This document shows, piece after piece, positions 21,736 to 31,151 of a DNA stretch of 35,044 bases; within the stretch, counting starts at the first letter, position 1, and the number at the start of each line of letters is the position of its first letter. The notes under the pieces are model-generated. The model ran no database searches. It saw only the letters and a program-made list of their open reading frames with translations, and was not told where the DNA came from. The stretch covers positions 1-35,044 of the forward strand of contig JAIOQA010000069.1 of the NCBI GenBank assembly GCA_021413675.1, given 5' to 3'. The stretch is from Deltaproteobacteria bacterium. GTDB lineage: Bacteria > Myxococcota_A > Polyangia > Haliangiales > Haliangiaceae. A program made the translations under genes and the position numbers.

Positions 21736-23538
21736 CTACCCGTCGACGCGCATCGGCGGGATCGACTGCGTGCGGCGCCGCGCCTTCTCGCGGACCTTGG
21801 CGGCGGTCTTCTCCAGCCGCTCCGCGCGCGCCTCGGGATCGGACAGTCGTGCTGCGAACACGATGACCTCGATGAGGAGCCCCAGGGCGATCGCGATGCC
21901 GTACGACGCGACCGCGACCTCGATCGCGGGGATGAGCACCATCGTCGCGGGGCCGGGCACCTCGGTGTACGGCGGCGGCCAGTAGACCCACGACACGCCG
22001 GCGGCGGTCGCCGCGAGGAACAGGCCGAGCCAGGCGACGCCGTTCGCGGCGGCGAGGCGCTCGGCGAGGCTGGTGCGCTGGCGCAGCACGCGCAGGCCGG
22101 TCACGACGTGCACGATCGTGCCGATCACGGCGTACTTGGCGAGCTCGGCGGCGAGGTGGCCGCGCGCCGGCAAGAGCGACGGCGAGAACCGCTGCCCGAT
22201 GACGCCGATGAGCGTGTAGTAGACGATGAAGAACCCGGGCACGCCGCCGAGCAGCACCCGCCAGTCGAGGCGCAGGCCGCCCATGTGGCGCAGCCACCAC
22301 ATGCCGGCGAACGCGACCAGCGCGAGCGCGATCACCAGCGAGCCGCGCAGCGCGCGGTTCTCGAGCTGATCGGCGGACGCGCGGACCTCGGCGGTCGCCA
22401 CGATCTGGCGGTTGCGCGCGAGGCGCGCGGCGTCGTTGCCGGCGATCGCGCCGCGCTCGCCATCGGTGAGCTGCAGCGCCTCGGTGAGCGTGCGGCCGAG
22501 GCCGTGCCCGGGCGCCGGTAGCCCCAGGAGCGCCGCCGCGGTGGGCGCGACATCGGCGAGCCGCGCGTCGTGGACATCGGCGCCGGGCACCACCCCCGCG
22601 CCGACGATGATGAGCGGCACCTCGACGACCTCGGGCTCGAGACCGCCGTGGCCGCCGCGATCGGTGTGGCCGTGATCGGCGACGACGATCACCGCGTCCT
22701 GCGCGAGGTCGATGCCCGCGAGCGCGCGGGCCAGCGCGCGATCGGCGACCTGCGCCGCCTCGGCGTACTCGGCGCTCGCGCCGCCGTGCTCGTGGCCGGC
22801 GGCGTCGACGACGCCGATCAAGAGGACCGCGAGCTCCTCACGGCTCGCGATCAACCCGCGCGCCGCGTCGACGAAGCCGCCCGGCCATGGCGAGTAGCGC
22901 GCGTCGTCGAACGCGCCGACCATCGGCGCGTCGAGCTGCTTGCGCGCCGCCTCCTCGGAGAGGTCGACCTTGCGCTCGTGGGCGTCGAGCATGTCGTCGC
23001 GTCCCAGCTCGCCGGCCCGCGCCTCGGCGGCGGCGCGCTCGGCCTCGGGCCGCAGGAACAGCCTCGGCAGCGCGTCGTAGTCGCTCGCGAAGCCCGACGC
23101 CATCCCGGCGGCGCGCGTGCGATCCATCAGCGCGTCGAGCGCGACCGCGGCGCCGTGCATGTTGGTGCGCACGCCGCTCTCGATCGGCGGCACCCCGGTC
23201 ACGATCGTCACGTAGTTCGGCCGCGAGAACGTCGGGTAGTGCGAGGTCGCGTGGCTGTCGATCCCGGCGCGGCGCAGCTCGTCGAGGTACGGCAGCCCGT
23301 AGGACGACTTCAGGCGCAGGCCATCGATGATCACGATCACGACCCGGCGCGCGGCGCGCGGCGGCAGGCCCTCGGTCGCGATCACCGGCGGGACCTCGGC
23401 CAGCGCCGGCCGGCTCATCTCGAGGTCGTACATGAAGTCGGCGCCGACCAGGCCGGCCTTGCACGCGCCGATCGCGCCGATCACGAGCAGCGCCACCGCC
23501 GCGATCACCGTCCACACCGTGCTCGTCGGGCGCAGCAT
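21736..23538 (-). CDS. Membrane-bound alkaline-phosphatase-superfamily enzyme (phosphodiesterase/sulfatase-like)
   Basis: 600 aa. One N-terminal membrane helix (WTVIAAVALLVIGAIG) anchors an extracytoplasmic catalytic domain. VVIVIIDGLR carries the first metal Asp, HYPTFSRPNYVTIVTG the nucleophile region, and VVADHGHTDRGGHGG the second metal Asp-His-His set. About five further membrane helices form the C-terminal third, followed by a basic tail. The topology resembles phosphoethanolamine/GPI-type transferases and nucleotide pyrophosphatase-like phosphodiesterases; the substrate is probably a phosphate or phospholipid ester and cannot be fixed. The start at 23538 follows the methyltransferase stop by 17 bp, so the two form an operon. 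The RiPP precursor lies 218 bp downstream on the same strand. Confidence 0.82.
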   Translation of the reverse strand: MLRPTSTVWTVIAAVALLVIGAIGACKAGLVGADFMYDLEMSRPALAEVPPVIATEGLPPRAARRVVIVIIDGLRLKSSYGLPYLDELRRAGIDSHATSHYPTFSRPNYVTIVTGVPPIESGVRTNMHGAAVALDALMDRTRAAGMASGFASDYDALPRLFLRPEAERAAAEARAGELGRDDMLDAHERKVDLSEEAARKQLDAPMVGAFDDARYSPWPGGFVDAARGLIASREELAVLLIGVVDAAGHEHGGASAEYAEAAQVADRALARALAGIDLAQDAVIVVADHGHTDRGGHGGLEPEVVEVPLIIVGAGVVPGADVHDARLADVAPTAAALLGLPAPGHGLGRTLTEALQLTDGERGAIAGNDAARLARNRQIVATAEVRASADQLENRALRGSLVIALALVAFAGMWWLRHMGGLRLDWRVLLGGVPGFFIVYYTLIGVIGQRFSPSLLPARGHLAAELAKYAVIGTIVHVVTGLRVLRQRTSLAERLAAANGVAWLGLFLAATAAGVSWVYWPPPYTEVPGPATMVLIPAIEVAVASYGIAIALGLLIEVIVFAARLSDPEARAERLEKTAAKVREKARRRTQSIPPMRVDG

Positions 23539-23555
23539 CCGGGCCTGCGCGCGCC

Positions 23556-24446
23556 TCAGGTCCGCGCGACCGCGATCGACTCGCCGACCCCGCCCGCGCG
23601 CGCCAGCGCGATCCGGCGGCCGCGCTCGCCCACCCCGCGCGCCCAGGCCGCGGGCAAGAGCCGTTGCGCGTGCTCGGCGATCGACGCGTCGTCGGCCAGC
23701 GCGAGCCCGCGATCGCCGAGCCAGCCGCCGAGCGCGGCGGGATCCCAGCCGAACCGCCACGGCTCGCCCGCGGTCCGCAGCATCGCGCCGAGCGCGCGCG
23801 TGACCAGCGCCGGATGATCGATCGAGGCGCGCGTGACGTACGTGAACGCCAGCTCCGAGCCGGGCGGCGACCACGCCTTGATCGCGCGGACGCTCGCGTC
23901 GATCGCCGCGTCGGAGAGGTACATCGTCACGCCCTCCCAGATCGTGAAGGTCGGCTTCGCCAGGTCGAGGCCCGCCGCGGCGAGCGCGGTGGGCAGCTCG
24001 GCCATCGGCCGCGCCTCGAAGTCCCACGTCACGTAGGTCGCGGGCGAGGTCACGCCGGTGCGCGCCAGCACGCGCTGCTTGTGGCCCTGGGTCGCGGGGT
24101 GATCGACCTCGAACACCCGCGCGCCCCGCAGGCTCTCCGCGAAGCGCAGCGCGCGGCAGTCGTAGCCGGCGCCGAGCACCACGATCTGGGTCCCGCCGCG
24201 CGCCACGAACGCCAGCATCGCGTCGTCGAGTACGCGGGTGCGCACCTGCATGTACATCACCCAGCGCCGGAACGGCGTCAGCCACCGGACCATCGCGGCC
24301 GGCGGGGTCACGCCACCGCCGCCGAGCCCCGCGAAGGCCGCGCCGTACGGATCCTCGATGAGGCGGGCCTGATCCGGCAGCGCCGCGCCGTAGCTGCGGC
24401 ACGCGGCCACCCAGGCCGCGGTTCGACTCGGGACGTCGTCGCGCAT
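23556..24446 (-). CDS. TIGR00027/LCMT-family SAM-dependent methyltransferase
   Basis: 296 aa. Family features in order: RTAAWVAACRSYGA and LIEDPYGAAFA near the N-terminus, the SAM-binding VVLGAGYDCRALRFA (~90-105), EVDHPATQGHKQRVL, and TIWEGVTMYLSDAAI. This is the leucine-carboxyl-methyltransferase-like group (PF04072/TIGR00027) abundant in mycobacteria and myxobacteria; natural substrates are mostly small acids or polyketide-type carboxylates. The ATG at 24446 is preferred over a longer frame because it fits the family start and a CATGCT hexamer lies 6 nt upstream. It is upstream of the phosphatase gene in the same operon. Confidence 0.88.
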   Translation of the reverse strand: MRDDVPSRTAAWVAACRSYGAALPDQARLIEDPYGAAFAGLGGGGVTPPAAMVRWLTPFRRWVMYMQVRTRVLDDAMLAFVARGGTQIVVLGAGYDCRALRFAESLRGARVFEVDHPATQGHKQRVLARTGVTSPATYVTWDFEARPMAELPTALAAAGLDLAKPTFTIWEGVTMYLSDAAIDASVRAIKAWSPPGSELAFTYVTRASIDHPALVTRALGAMLRTAGEPWRFGWDPAALGGWLGDRGLALADDASIAEHAQRLLPAAWARGVGERGRRIALARAGGVGESIAVART

Positions 24447-24484
24447 GCGACGAGCATGGCACGACCGGCGCTCGTACTCGGGCC

Positions 24485-24554
24485 TTGCCAAACCGTATGC
24501 GCGCACCGTAAGAAGGGGGACAATCGATGTGGTACCTGAACGGTTCCGTCCCCC
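24485..24554 (+). promoter_or_regulatory. kamA promoter candidate and leader hairpin
   Basis: TTGCCA (24485-24490), an 18-bp spacer and TAAGAA (24509-24514) resemble the hpt promoter, which uses the same -35 and spacer. Immediately after it GGGGGAC (24515-24521) pairs with GTCCCCC (24548-24554) across 26 nt that contain GAACGGTTC and two restriction-type palindromes. The leader to the kamA start would be about 135 nt. Confidence 0.4.
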
Positions 24555-24655
24555 ACATGCCCGACGTGGCGCTCGCGTAGCGAACGTACGCGATCAGACC
24601 CCATCGGCAGGATGGCGGCATGGCCAGGCATTCGGCGCGCCGCCGGGAGGACAGC

Positions 24656-26083
<1,428 letters not shown>

Positions 26084-26473
26084 CTACAGGCAGAGCTGGA
26101 CCTCGGCGCCGCACGCGGCGCACCGCGCGTTCCGCGGATCCTCGTCGGGACCGGGCACGCAGGGGTTGTACGTCGTCGTCGTGCAGGTCGTGCCCGCCGG
26201 GCAGGCGGCGTGCCCCGCGCCGCACAGCTGCTGGCACCCCTCGGCGAACGCCGGGCCACCACACCCGTGGACGAAGCGGGCCCGATCGGGGCCGCAGGCG
26301 TTGGTTGGTGCGGGCGCCGGATCGGCAGGCGCGATCGGCTCCGCCGGCGTGGGCGGCTCCGGGCCGCGATCGGTCACCGGCGCATCCGCGGGGGGCGCGG
26401 GTGAGGCGGGTGACGACGACTTCGCGCCGCAGGCCAGGAGGAACACGAACGAGACGAGGCAGGTGCGGAACAT
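26084..26473 (-). CDS. Cysteine-rich lipoprotein, function unknown
   Basis: 129 aa. The signal peptide MFRTCLVSFVFLLAC ends in a good lipobox (LLAC). A Ser/Pro/Ala/Asp-rich spacer (~18-60) leads to a small disulfide- or metal-rich domain with ten cysteines, including CGAGHAACPAGTTC and ARCAACGAEVQLC. The spacing recalls the short Cys-rich modules common in myxobacterial surface lipoproteins, but I do not recognise a named family. A GGAG site lies 7 nt before the ATG at 26473. The stop codon directly abuts that of kamA with no gap. Confidence 0.75.
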   Translation of the reverse strand: MFRTCLVSFVFLLACGAKSSSPASPAPPADAPVTDRGPEPPTPAEPIAPADPAPAPTNACGPDRARFVHGCGGPAFAEGCQQLCGAGHAACPAGTTCTTTTYNPCVPGPDEDPRNARCAACGAEVQLCL

Positions 26474-26521
26474 GATGGCTCCAACGCGGCGGCGTGCGCG
26501 ACGATCCACTCGCTTCGCCTG

Positions 26522-26741
26522 GTGAGGGATGGCGTGATCTGCGTGATGGAGTCGCCGGGCCGTGCCTGTGACGCGCGCGCCGTGCGCTACGCCGAGACCG
26601 TGCTGATCGGCGCGGCCGAGATCGGCGCGACCAACTTTCGAGGCGCACGAAGCCCCGTTCGCCGACACCCTGGACGCGCAGGCGCTGACCTTCCCGGGGC
26701 TCAAGGCGCTGAGCACCGGCCTGTGCAAGGCCAGCCACTAG
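26522..26741 (+). pseudogene. Possible frameshifted gene remnant
   Basis: In one frame the DNA reads AVRYAETVLIGAAEIGATNF, which looks like genuine helical protein. From about 26637 the sensible reading moves to another frame and continues EAHEAPFADTLDAQALTF, then PGLKALSTGLCKASH and a TAG at 26739. Both pieces have natural amino acid composition, whereas the alternatives in each half are Arg-rich noise. This suggests the 3' end of a decayed gene with a frameshift. The family is not recognised. The rest of 26474-26760 holds nothing I can support. Confidence 0.35.
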
Positions 26742-26760
26742 CACCTCGCCCGGCGCGCCG

Positions 26761-27555
26761 TCAGCGGCTGAGCGCGAAGGTCTGCGGGTTGACCGCGACC
26801 AGCGCGCCATCGGCGGTCCACAGCTCGCGCACCTCGGGCACGTAGCCGCCGCCAGCGGCCAGCGCGCGCGCGCGGTACGCGAGCGGCCGGTCGTCGGTGG
26901 GATCGAGGGCGCCGACCAGCTGCAGCGTGTACGTGAGCGTCGCCATCGCGCGCGGGCGCGTCCCGCTGACCATCGCGACCGGCCAGTACGCGTCGACGCA
27001 GGCCGCGAGGTACGCGGCGCCGCGCTCGCGGCCCGGGGCGCGCGGCCGGACCCAGCCGCTGACCTCGTGATCCGCGTTGCCGCCTCCCGAGAACGGCAGG
27101 CCGGTGATCGGGCGGAACTCGAAGTGCCCGGTGAACACCGGCGCGACCGGCGCGCCGACCGGGGCGATCGCGGCGGCCTCCCACGCCGGCAGCGGCGGCG
27201 GCACGAGCGCGGTCCAGGTCCCGTCGTCGCGGGTCTTGCCGAAGGTCGCGACCGCGTGCGCGACCACCTGCCCGGCCTGGCGCAGCGCGACCGCGGCCAC
27301 CGTCACCGACGACCCGGTCCGCAGGACCGCGACCTCGAGGTCGGTCGCGCCGACCAGCGCGGGCGCCATCAGCTCGGCGGTGACCGCGCGCAGCGCCCGG
27401 GCCGGCTCGGCGATCACCGCCTCGGCCGCGCGGATCGCCGCGCCCATCACCAGGCCGCCGAACGCGCCCTTGCCCTGCTGCCAGCCGTCCGGGATCGTCC
27501 ACGCGAAGGAGGTCTCGCCGGTCCGCTCGGGGGTCATCGCCTGGGTCAGGTCCAT
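26761..27555 (-). CDS. TesB-like acyl-CoA thioesterase (thioesterase-like superfamily)
   Basis: 264 aa, two hot-dog-fold halves as in TesB-type enzymes. The first half has IPDGWQQGKGAFGGLVMGAAIRAAE, with the usual 'xGGxxxA' helix cap, and AVLRTGSSVTVAAVALRQAGQVV. The second half has ACVDAYWPVAM, TLTYTLQLVG and ARALAAGGGYVPEVRELWTADGALVA. It fits PF13622 proteins that hydrolyse acyl-CoA; chain length cannot be read from sequence. The ATG at 27555 (MDLTQAM) is chosen over a much longer frame, supported by TACGGT 9 nt upstream. It diverges from a lipoprotein gene with 81 bp between them. Confidence 0.82.
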   Translation of the reverse strand: MDLTQAMTPERTGETSFAWTIPDGWQQGKGAFGGLVMGAAIRAAEAVIAEPARALRAVTAELMAPALVGATDLEVAVLRTGSSVTVAAVALRQAGQVVAHAVATFGKTRDDGTWTALVPPPLPAWEAAAIAPVGAPVAPVFTGHFEFRPITGLPFSGGGNADHEVSGWVRPRAPGRERGAAYLAACVDAYWPVAMVSGTRPRAMATLTYTLQLVGALDPTDDRPLAYRARALAAGGGYVPEVRELWTADGALVAVNPQTFALSR

Positions 27556-27636
27556 CGTGACGCAACCGTAGTCGACCGTCGGTGCGATGGCACGCCGCGC
27601 TTGCCCCGGGCACCGCGATGCTCCACCTTCACGATC

Positions 27637-28266
27637 ATGCCACCCGCCACCTCCACGATCGTGCGCACCGCCGCCGTGCTGCTCGGGTCGCTGGCCGCGG
27701 CCTGCGGCAACAACTACGTCACCGACATCGACGGCGCGTGGATCCCGGCCTGCGATCAGACGATCGTCCCCGAGGACGGCCCGACCGTCGTGATCCTGCC
27801 GGCGACCCACGAGGAAGACGTCGCGCTGCCCCACGCGCCCGCGGTCCGCATCGCGGCCGATGGCCAGGTGTCGTGGCGCCGGGTCAAGGCGGTGCGCGAT
27901 CGGCTGATCGCCGCGGGCGCGCGGCCGGTGCTGCTGGTCGGCGGCCACGGTGACATCCACGCCCTGGCCCTCGAGGACAAGCTCCACGACGGCAAGCACC
28001 TCCACCTCGCCGCCACCAACGACGGCAAGTTCTGCCTCGGCCACCCCGACTCCGACCAGCTGTACTGCGTGAAGGGCTCCGACGAGCACAACATCTCGGC
28101 GGCGTTCATCCGCGAGGCCATGCGCAAGGCGATCGGCGAGTACAAGCTGTACGACGTCGAGGTCACCGTCGACCCCGCGATGGGGTGGACCAACGTGGTC
28201 CGCGCCCTCGATGGCGTGCGCACGTGCTGCTACGAGACCGCGGTCCGCGCGTCACTCGTCCAGTAG
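27637..28266 (+). CDS. Lipoprotein of unknown function with duplicated start region
   Basis: 209 aa from the ATG at 27637; GTG at 27661 would give a tighter signal peptide (RTAAVLLGSLAAAC). The lipobox LAAAC is clear. The mature part has a β-α pattern (TVVILPATHEEDVALP, RVKAVRDRLIAAGARPVLLVG) faintly like the periplasmic domain of ExbD/TolR proteins, then a region with four cysteines (FCLGHPDSDQLYC, CC near the end). I do not recognise a family. The DNA around the start is duplicated: 17 bp at the ATG recurs 24 bp later at the GTG with two changes. MgtE follows after 93 bp. Confidence 0.68.
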   Translation: MPPATSTIVRTAAVLLGSLAAACGNNYVTDIDGAWIPACDQTIVPEDGPTVVILPATHEEDVALPHAPAVRIAADGQVSWRRVKAVRDRLIAAGARPVLLVGGHGDIHALALEDKLHDGKHLHLAATNDGKFCLGHPDSDQLYCVKGSDEHNISAAFIREAMRKAIGEYKLYDVEVTVDPAMGWTNVVRALDGVRTCCYETAVRASLVQ

Positions 28267-28300
28267 GCGGCAGGTAGGCACCGACGACTTCGTCTCTGGC

Positions 28301-28358
28301 GGCCCAAATGCCGCACACGGCGCTGGAAATCACCGCGCGACCTAAGGCAGGTTGGGCC
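28301..28358 (+). promoter_or_regulatory. Possible structured leader directly before mgtE
   Basis: GGCCCAA (28301-28307) is complementary to TTGGGCC (28352-28358), which ends one base before the mgtE start codon. Inside the enclosed 44 nt a small GCCG-CACA-CGGC hairpin (28310-28321) forms. Pairing would occlude the start. It is not an M-box. Confidence 0.3.
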
Positions 28359-28359
28359 A

Positions 28360-30060
28360 ATGAGCTCGGCCGACGACGACCAGGACGGCGCCCCCGCCGC
28401 CGGCGCGCCGGTCGACGAGCCGCGCGACGACGGGCCGTTCGACGACGATCCGGGCGACAGCGACCACGGCGACGTCCCCGACGACCTGCCCGCCGACGAC
28501 GGCAACGGCCACGACGGGGGCCACGGGGGCGACGACAACGGCAACGCTGTGCCGCGCGTCGCCGAGGGCTGGGGCCTCGCCGACGAGGGCGAGCACCGCC
28601 TCGACATGAGCGGGCCCACGGTCCGCTTCGACGCCCAGGAGGCCCTCGAGGTCACCCAGGAGATCCGCGCGGTCGCCGAGAGCCGCGGCGACGTCTCCGA
28701 GGTCGCCGACATGCCGTCGCTCGAGGAGCCGCGCGCGGCGACCGCGGCCGGCGAGCCCGAGCCGCTGGATGTCGACGAGCTCCGCGACGCCTGGCCGTTC
28801 CTCGATCTCGAGGAGCGCTCCGACGGCCTGCACATCCTGCCGCGCGACGACGCCGAGGACTTCTTCTCGGCGCTGCCCGCCGACGACCAGGCCCGGCTGA
28901 TCCACCACTGGCGCCCCGGCCAGCGCCGGCAGTGGGTCCGGCTGCTCGAGCCCGACGACGCCGCCGACCTCATCCAGGCCTCCGAGGAGGAGCAGCGCGG
29001 CGCGCTCCTCGCGCTCCTCGACGATCGGACCCGCAAGGAGGTCCGCGCGCTCCTGGCCTACGCCGAGGACGAGGCCGGCGGTCTGATGAACCCGCGCTAC
29101 GCCCGGCTGCGGCCGCAGATGACCGCTGACGAGGCGATCAGCTACCTGCGGCGCCAGGCCCGGACCCGGGTCGAGACCATCTACTACGCCTACGTCCTCG
29201 ACCCGATGCAGCGCCTGCTCGGGGTGTGCTCGTTCCGCGACCTGTTCGCCGCCGATCCCAAGACCACCGTCGCCGAGGTCATGGAGACCGACGTCGTCCG
29301 GGTCAACGACGAGATGGATCAGGAGACCGTCGGCCGGGTGTTCGCCGAGCACGACCTGACCGTCGTCCCGGTCGTCGACGCCCAGGGCGTGATGAAGGGC
29401 ATCGTGACCGTCGACGACATCGTCGACGTCGTCCAGGAAGAGGCCACCGAGGACGCCCAGAAGTTCGGCGGTATGGAAGCCCTCGACTTCCCGTACCTGC
29501 AGGCCAGCTGGCGCGAGATGCTGACCAAGCGCGGCGGCTGGCTGGCGATCCTGCTCATCGGTGAGATGCTGACCACGACCGCGCTGGGCTACTTCCAGAG
29601 CGAGCTCGACCACGCCACCGTGCTGACCCTGTTCATGCCGCTCATCATCTCGAGCGGCGGCAACTCGGGCTCGCAGGGCTCCACGCTGGTCATCCGCGCG
29701 ATGGCGCTCGGCGAGATCCGCATCCGCGACTGGTGGCGCGTCATGCGCCGCGAGCTGCTCGTCGGCGCCGCACTCGGGGCGTTCCTGGGATCGGTCGTGC
29801 TCCTGCGCGTGATGATCTGGGGCTCCTTCGGGACCTACGGCGATCACTACATCGTCATCGCGATCGCCGTCGGCCTCAGCGTCATCGGCGTCGTGCTATT
29901 CGGCACCCTCGCGGGCGCGATGATGCCCTTCATCCTGCGCGCCTTCGGGCTCGATCCCGCGAGCGCCTCGGCGCCGTTCGTCGCCACGCTGTGCGACGTC
30001 ACCGGGCTCATCATCTACTTCACGATCGCGAAGATCGTGCTGACCGGCATTTTGCTCTAG
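28360..30060 (+). CDS. mgtE: Magnesium transporter MgtE
   Basis: 566 aa, longer than the usual ~450 because of an Asp/Gly-rich N-terminal extension (~1-60) and a linker. Domains follow in order: MgtE N-domain (~150-255; FFSALPADDQARLIHHW), two CBS domains (~255-380; ARLRPQMTADEAI, MKGIVTVDDIVDV), a plug helix, and five membrane helices (~400-566). The pore signature PLIISSGGNSGSQ and the DPASASAPFVATLCDVTGLIIYF helix are conserved. The channel is a dimer gated by cytoplasmic Mg2+ bound between N and CBS domains. The acidic extension could add Mg2+-binding capacity, which is inference. No ribosome site is seen; a possible start-sequestering pairing precedes it. Confidence 0.93.
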   Translation: MSSADDDQDGAPAAGAPVDEPRDDGPFDDDPGDSDHGDVPDDLPADDGNGHDGGHGGDDNGNAVPRVAEGWGLADEGEHRLDMSGPTVRFDAQEALEVTQEIRAVAESRGDVSEVADMPSLEEPRAATAAGEPEPLDVDELRDAWPFLDLEERSDGLHILPRDDAEDFFSALPADDQARLIHHWRPGQRRQWVRLLEPDDAADLIQASEEEQRGALLALLDDRTRKEVRALLAYAEDEAGGLMNPRYARLRPQMTADEAISYLRRQARTRVETIYYAYVLDPMQRLLGVCSFRDLFAADPKTTVAEVMETDVVRVNDEMDQETVGRVFAEHDLTVVPVVDAQGVMKGIVTVDDIVDVVQEEATEDAQKFGGMEALDFPYLQASWREMLTKRGGWLAILLIGEMLTTTALGYFQSELDHATVLTLFMPLIISSGGNSGSQGSTLVIRAMALGEIRIRDWWRVMRRELLVGAALGAFLGSVVLLRVMIWGSFGTYGDHYIVIAIAVGLSVIGVVLFGTLAGAMMPFILRAFGLDPASASAPFVATLCDVTGLIIYFTIAKIVLTGILL

Positions 30061-30112
30061 GCTGCGGGTCAATCCCTGGTATCCAGGCGTCCCCGATCCC
30101 GTCGAAGGCACC

Positions 30113-31000
30113 ATGTTTCCGTCCCGCGTCTACCACTACCGCGATCCCGCCGCGGTCATCCTCGGCCTCAAGGAGCTGCGCCGGAAGGGCCTGACTCCGC
30201 GCGGCCTGCTGTTCGTCGCGCTCGATCCGCGGGGCGAGACGTACATCGCCGTGCCCGAGGATCTCGAGGCGGTCGCCAACGTGCGTGTCGGCGACAAGCT
30301 GTCGCTGGTGCCGCCGTGGGAGGGCCGGTACTTCCACTTCGACGCGGTCCATCGCCTGCCCGGCGACAGCGTGCTGTGGAACGGCGACCGTCGGCTCGGC
30401 GACACCGGCTCGGCGCCCGAGGTCGCGTGCGCGCTGTCGGAGTGGCTCAAGGGCTCGTCGGCCAAGAACGTCTTCCTCGGCTGTACCCCGCACCAGCCCG
30501 GCTCGTGGTGGGCGGCGGATCACCGGTCGCGCGTGATCGATCTGCACGCCTCGGGGCTGGTCGATGTCGTCGTGACCGGCTCGGGCATGCTGGCGCGCCG
30601 GATCAACGACAGCAAGCTGTTCCACACCGAGTTCTCGTCGGTGGCCAAGTCCGGCGGCCGCGACGGCTGGCACGAGGTGTTCCGCAGCGAGATGGGCAAC
30701 ATCCTCCTGGTCGAGCGCCGCGTGCTGAACTACCGACTGGTGCTGACCTGCGAGCAGGGCCTGATGGAGATCGACGTCTCGCACCTGCCCGACCTCATCA
30801 TCGAGACCGCGCGCGTCCCGATGCAGAGCGGGTTCGGCGTGGTCGGGCGGATCGATGGCGGCGCGTTCGCGGTGACCGCGGGGCGCGTCGAGCCGTGGGG
30901 CCTGTCGGATGTCAGCCCGGCGATGCTCGTGGGCTCGCCGAACCAGTCGCTGCTCGATCTGCCGCGCACGCTGCGCGCGATGCCGCTCGAAGACGAGTAG
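30113..31000 (+). CDS. Cytoplasmic protein of unknown function
   Basis: 295 aa, no signal peptide or membrane segment. Distinct pieces include a short N-terminal helix-strand unit (RDPAAVILGLKELRRKGLTPRGLLFVALDP), a WEGRYFHFDAVHRLPGD stretch and a C-terminal β-rich half with DVSHLPDLIIETARVPMQ. I find no catalytic motif and no named family. GAAGG lies 4 nt before the ATG at 30113, and a CCTGG-TAT-CCAGG dyad lies upstream (30075-30087). It starts 52 bp after mgtE and may be co-transcribed. A hairpin at 31020-31042 may end the unit. Confidence 0.75.
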   Translation: MFPSRVYHYRDPAAVILGLKELRRKGLTPRGLLFVALDPRGETYIAVPEDLEAVANVRVGDKLSLVPPWEGRYFHFDAVHRLPGDSVLWNGDRRLGDTGSAPEVACALSEWLKGSSAKNVFLGCTPHQPGSWWAADHRSRVIDLHASGLVDVVVTGSGMLARRINDSKLFHTEFSSVAKSGGRDGWHEVFRSEMGNILLVERRVLNYRLVLTCEQGLMEIDVSHLPDLIIETARVPMQSGFGVVGRIDGGAFAVTAGRVEPWGLSDVSPAMLVGSPNQSLLDLPRTLRAMPLEDE

Positions 31001-31019
31001 CGCACGCGAGTTCCCTTCC

Positions 31020-31042
31020 CGGGACCGGAGCCCCGCGTCCCG
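31020..31042 (+). terminator. GC hairpin downstream of the unknown cytoplasmic gene
   Basis: CGGGAC (31020-31025) pairs with GTCCCG (31037-31042) over an 11-nt loop, 20 bp after the stop at 31000; flanking CC/GG extend the stem past one bulge. No T-run follows, so it is at best a weak or Rho-assisted terminator. The rest of 31043-31151 shows no recognisable feature. Confidence 0.3.
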
Positions 31043-31151
31043 TGGGGGTCGTGGTGTCGGCGGCGCAAGTCATCGGCATGACGCGCGCGGGTCCGCGGCA
31101 CGCGCGGTGCATCGGTGAGGTCGCAGTTCGTCAGGACTCGCCGTTCTCGCC

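Noticed and set aside
24447..24655. tRNA or small RNA gene in the kamA leader
   Set aside because: The palindromes do not build a cloverleaf, and no U-tailed terminator follows.
28267..28359. M-box magnesium riboswitch before mgtE
   Set aside because: Far too short and without the conserved M-box core; only one long-range pairing is visible.
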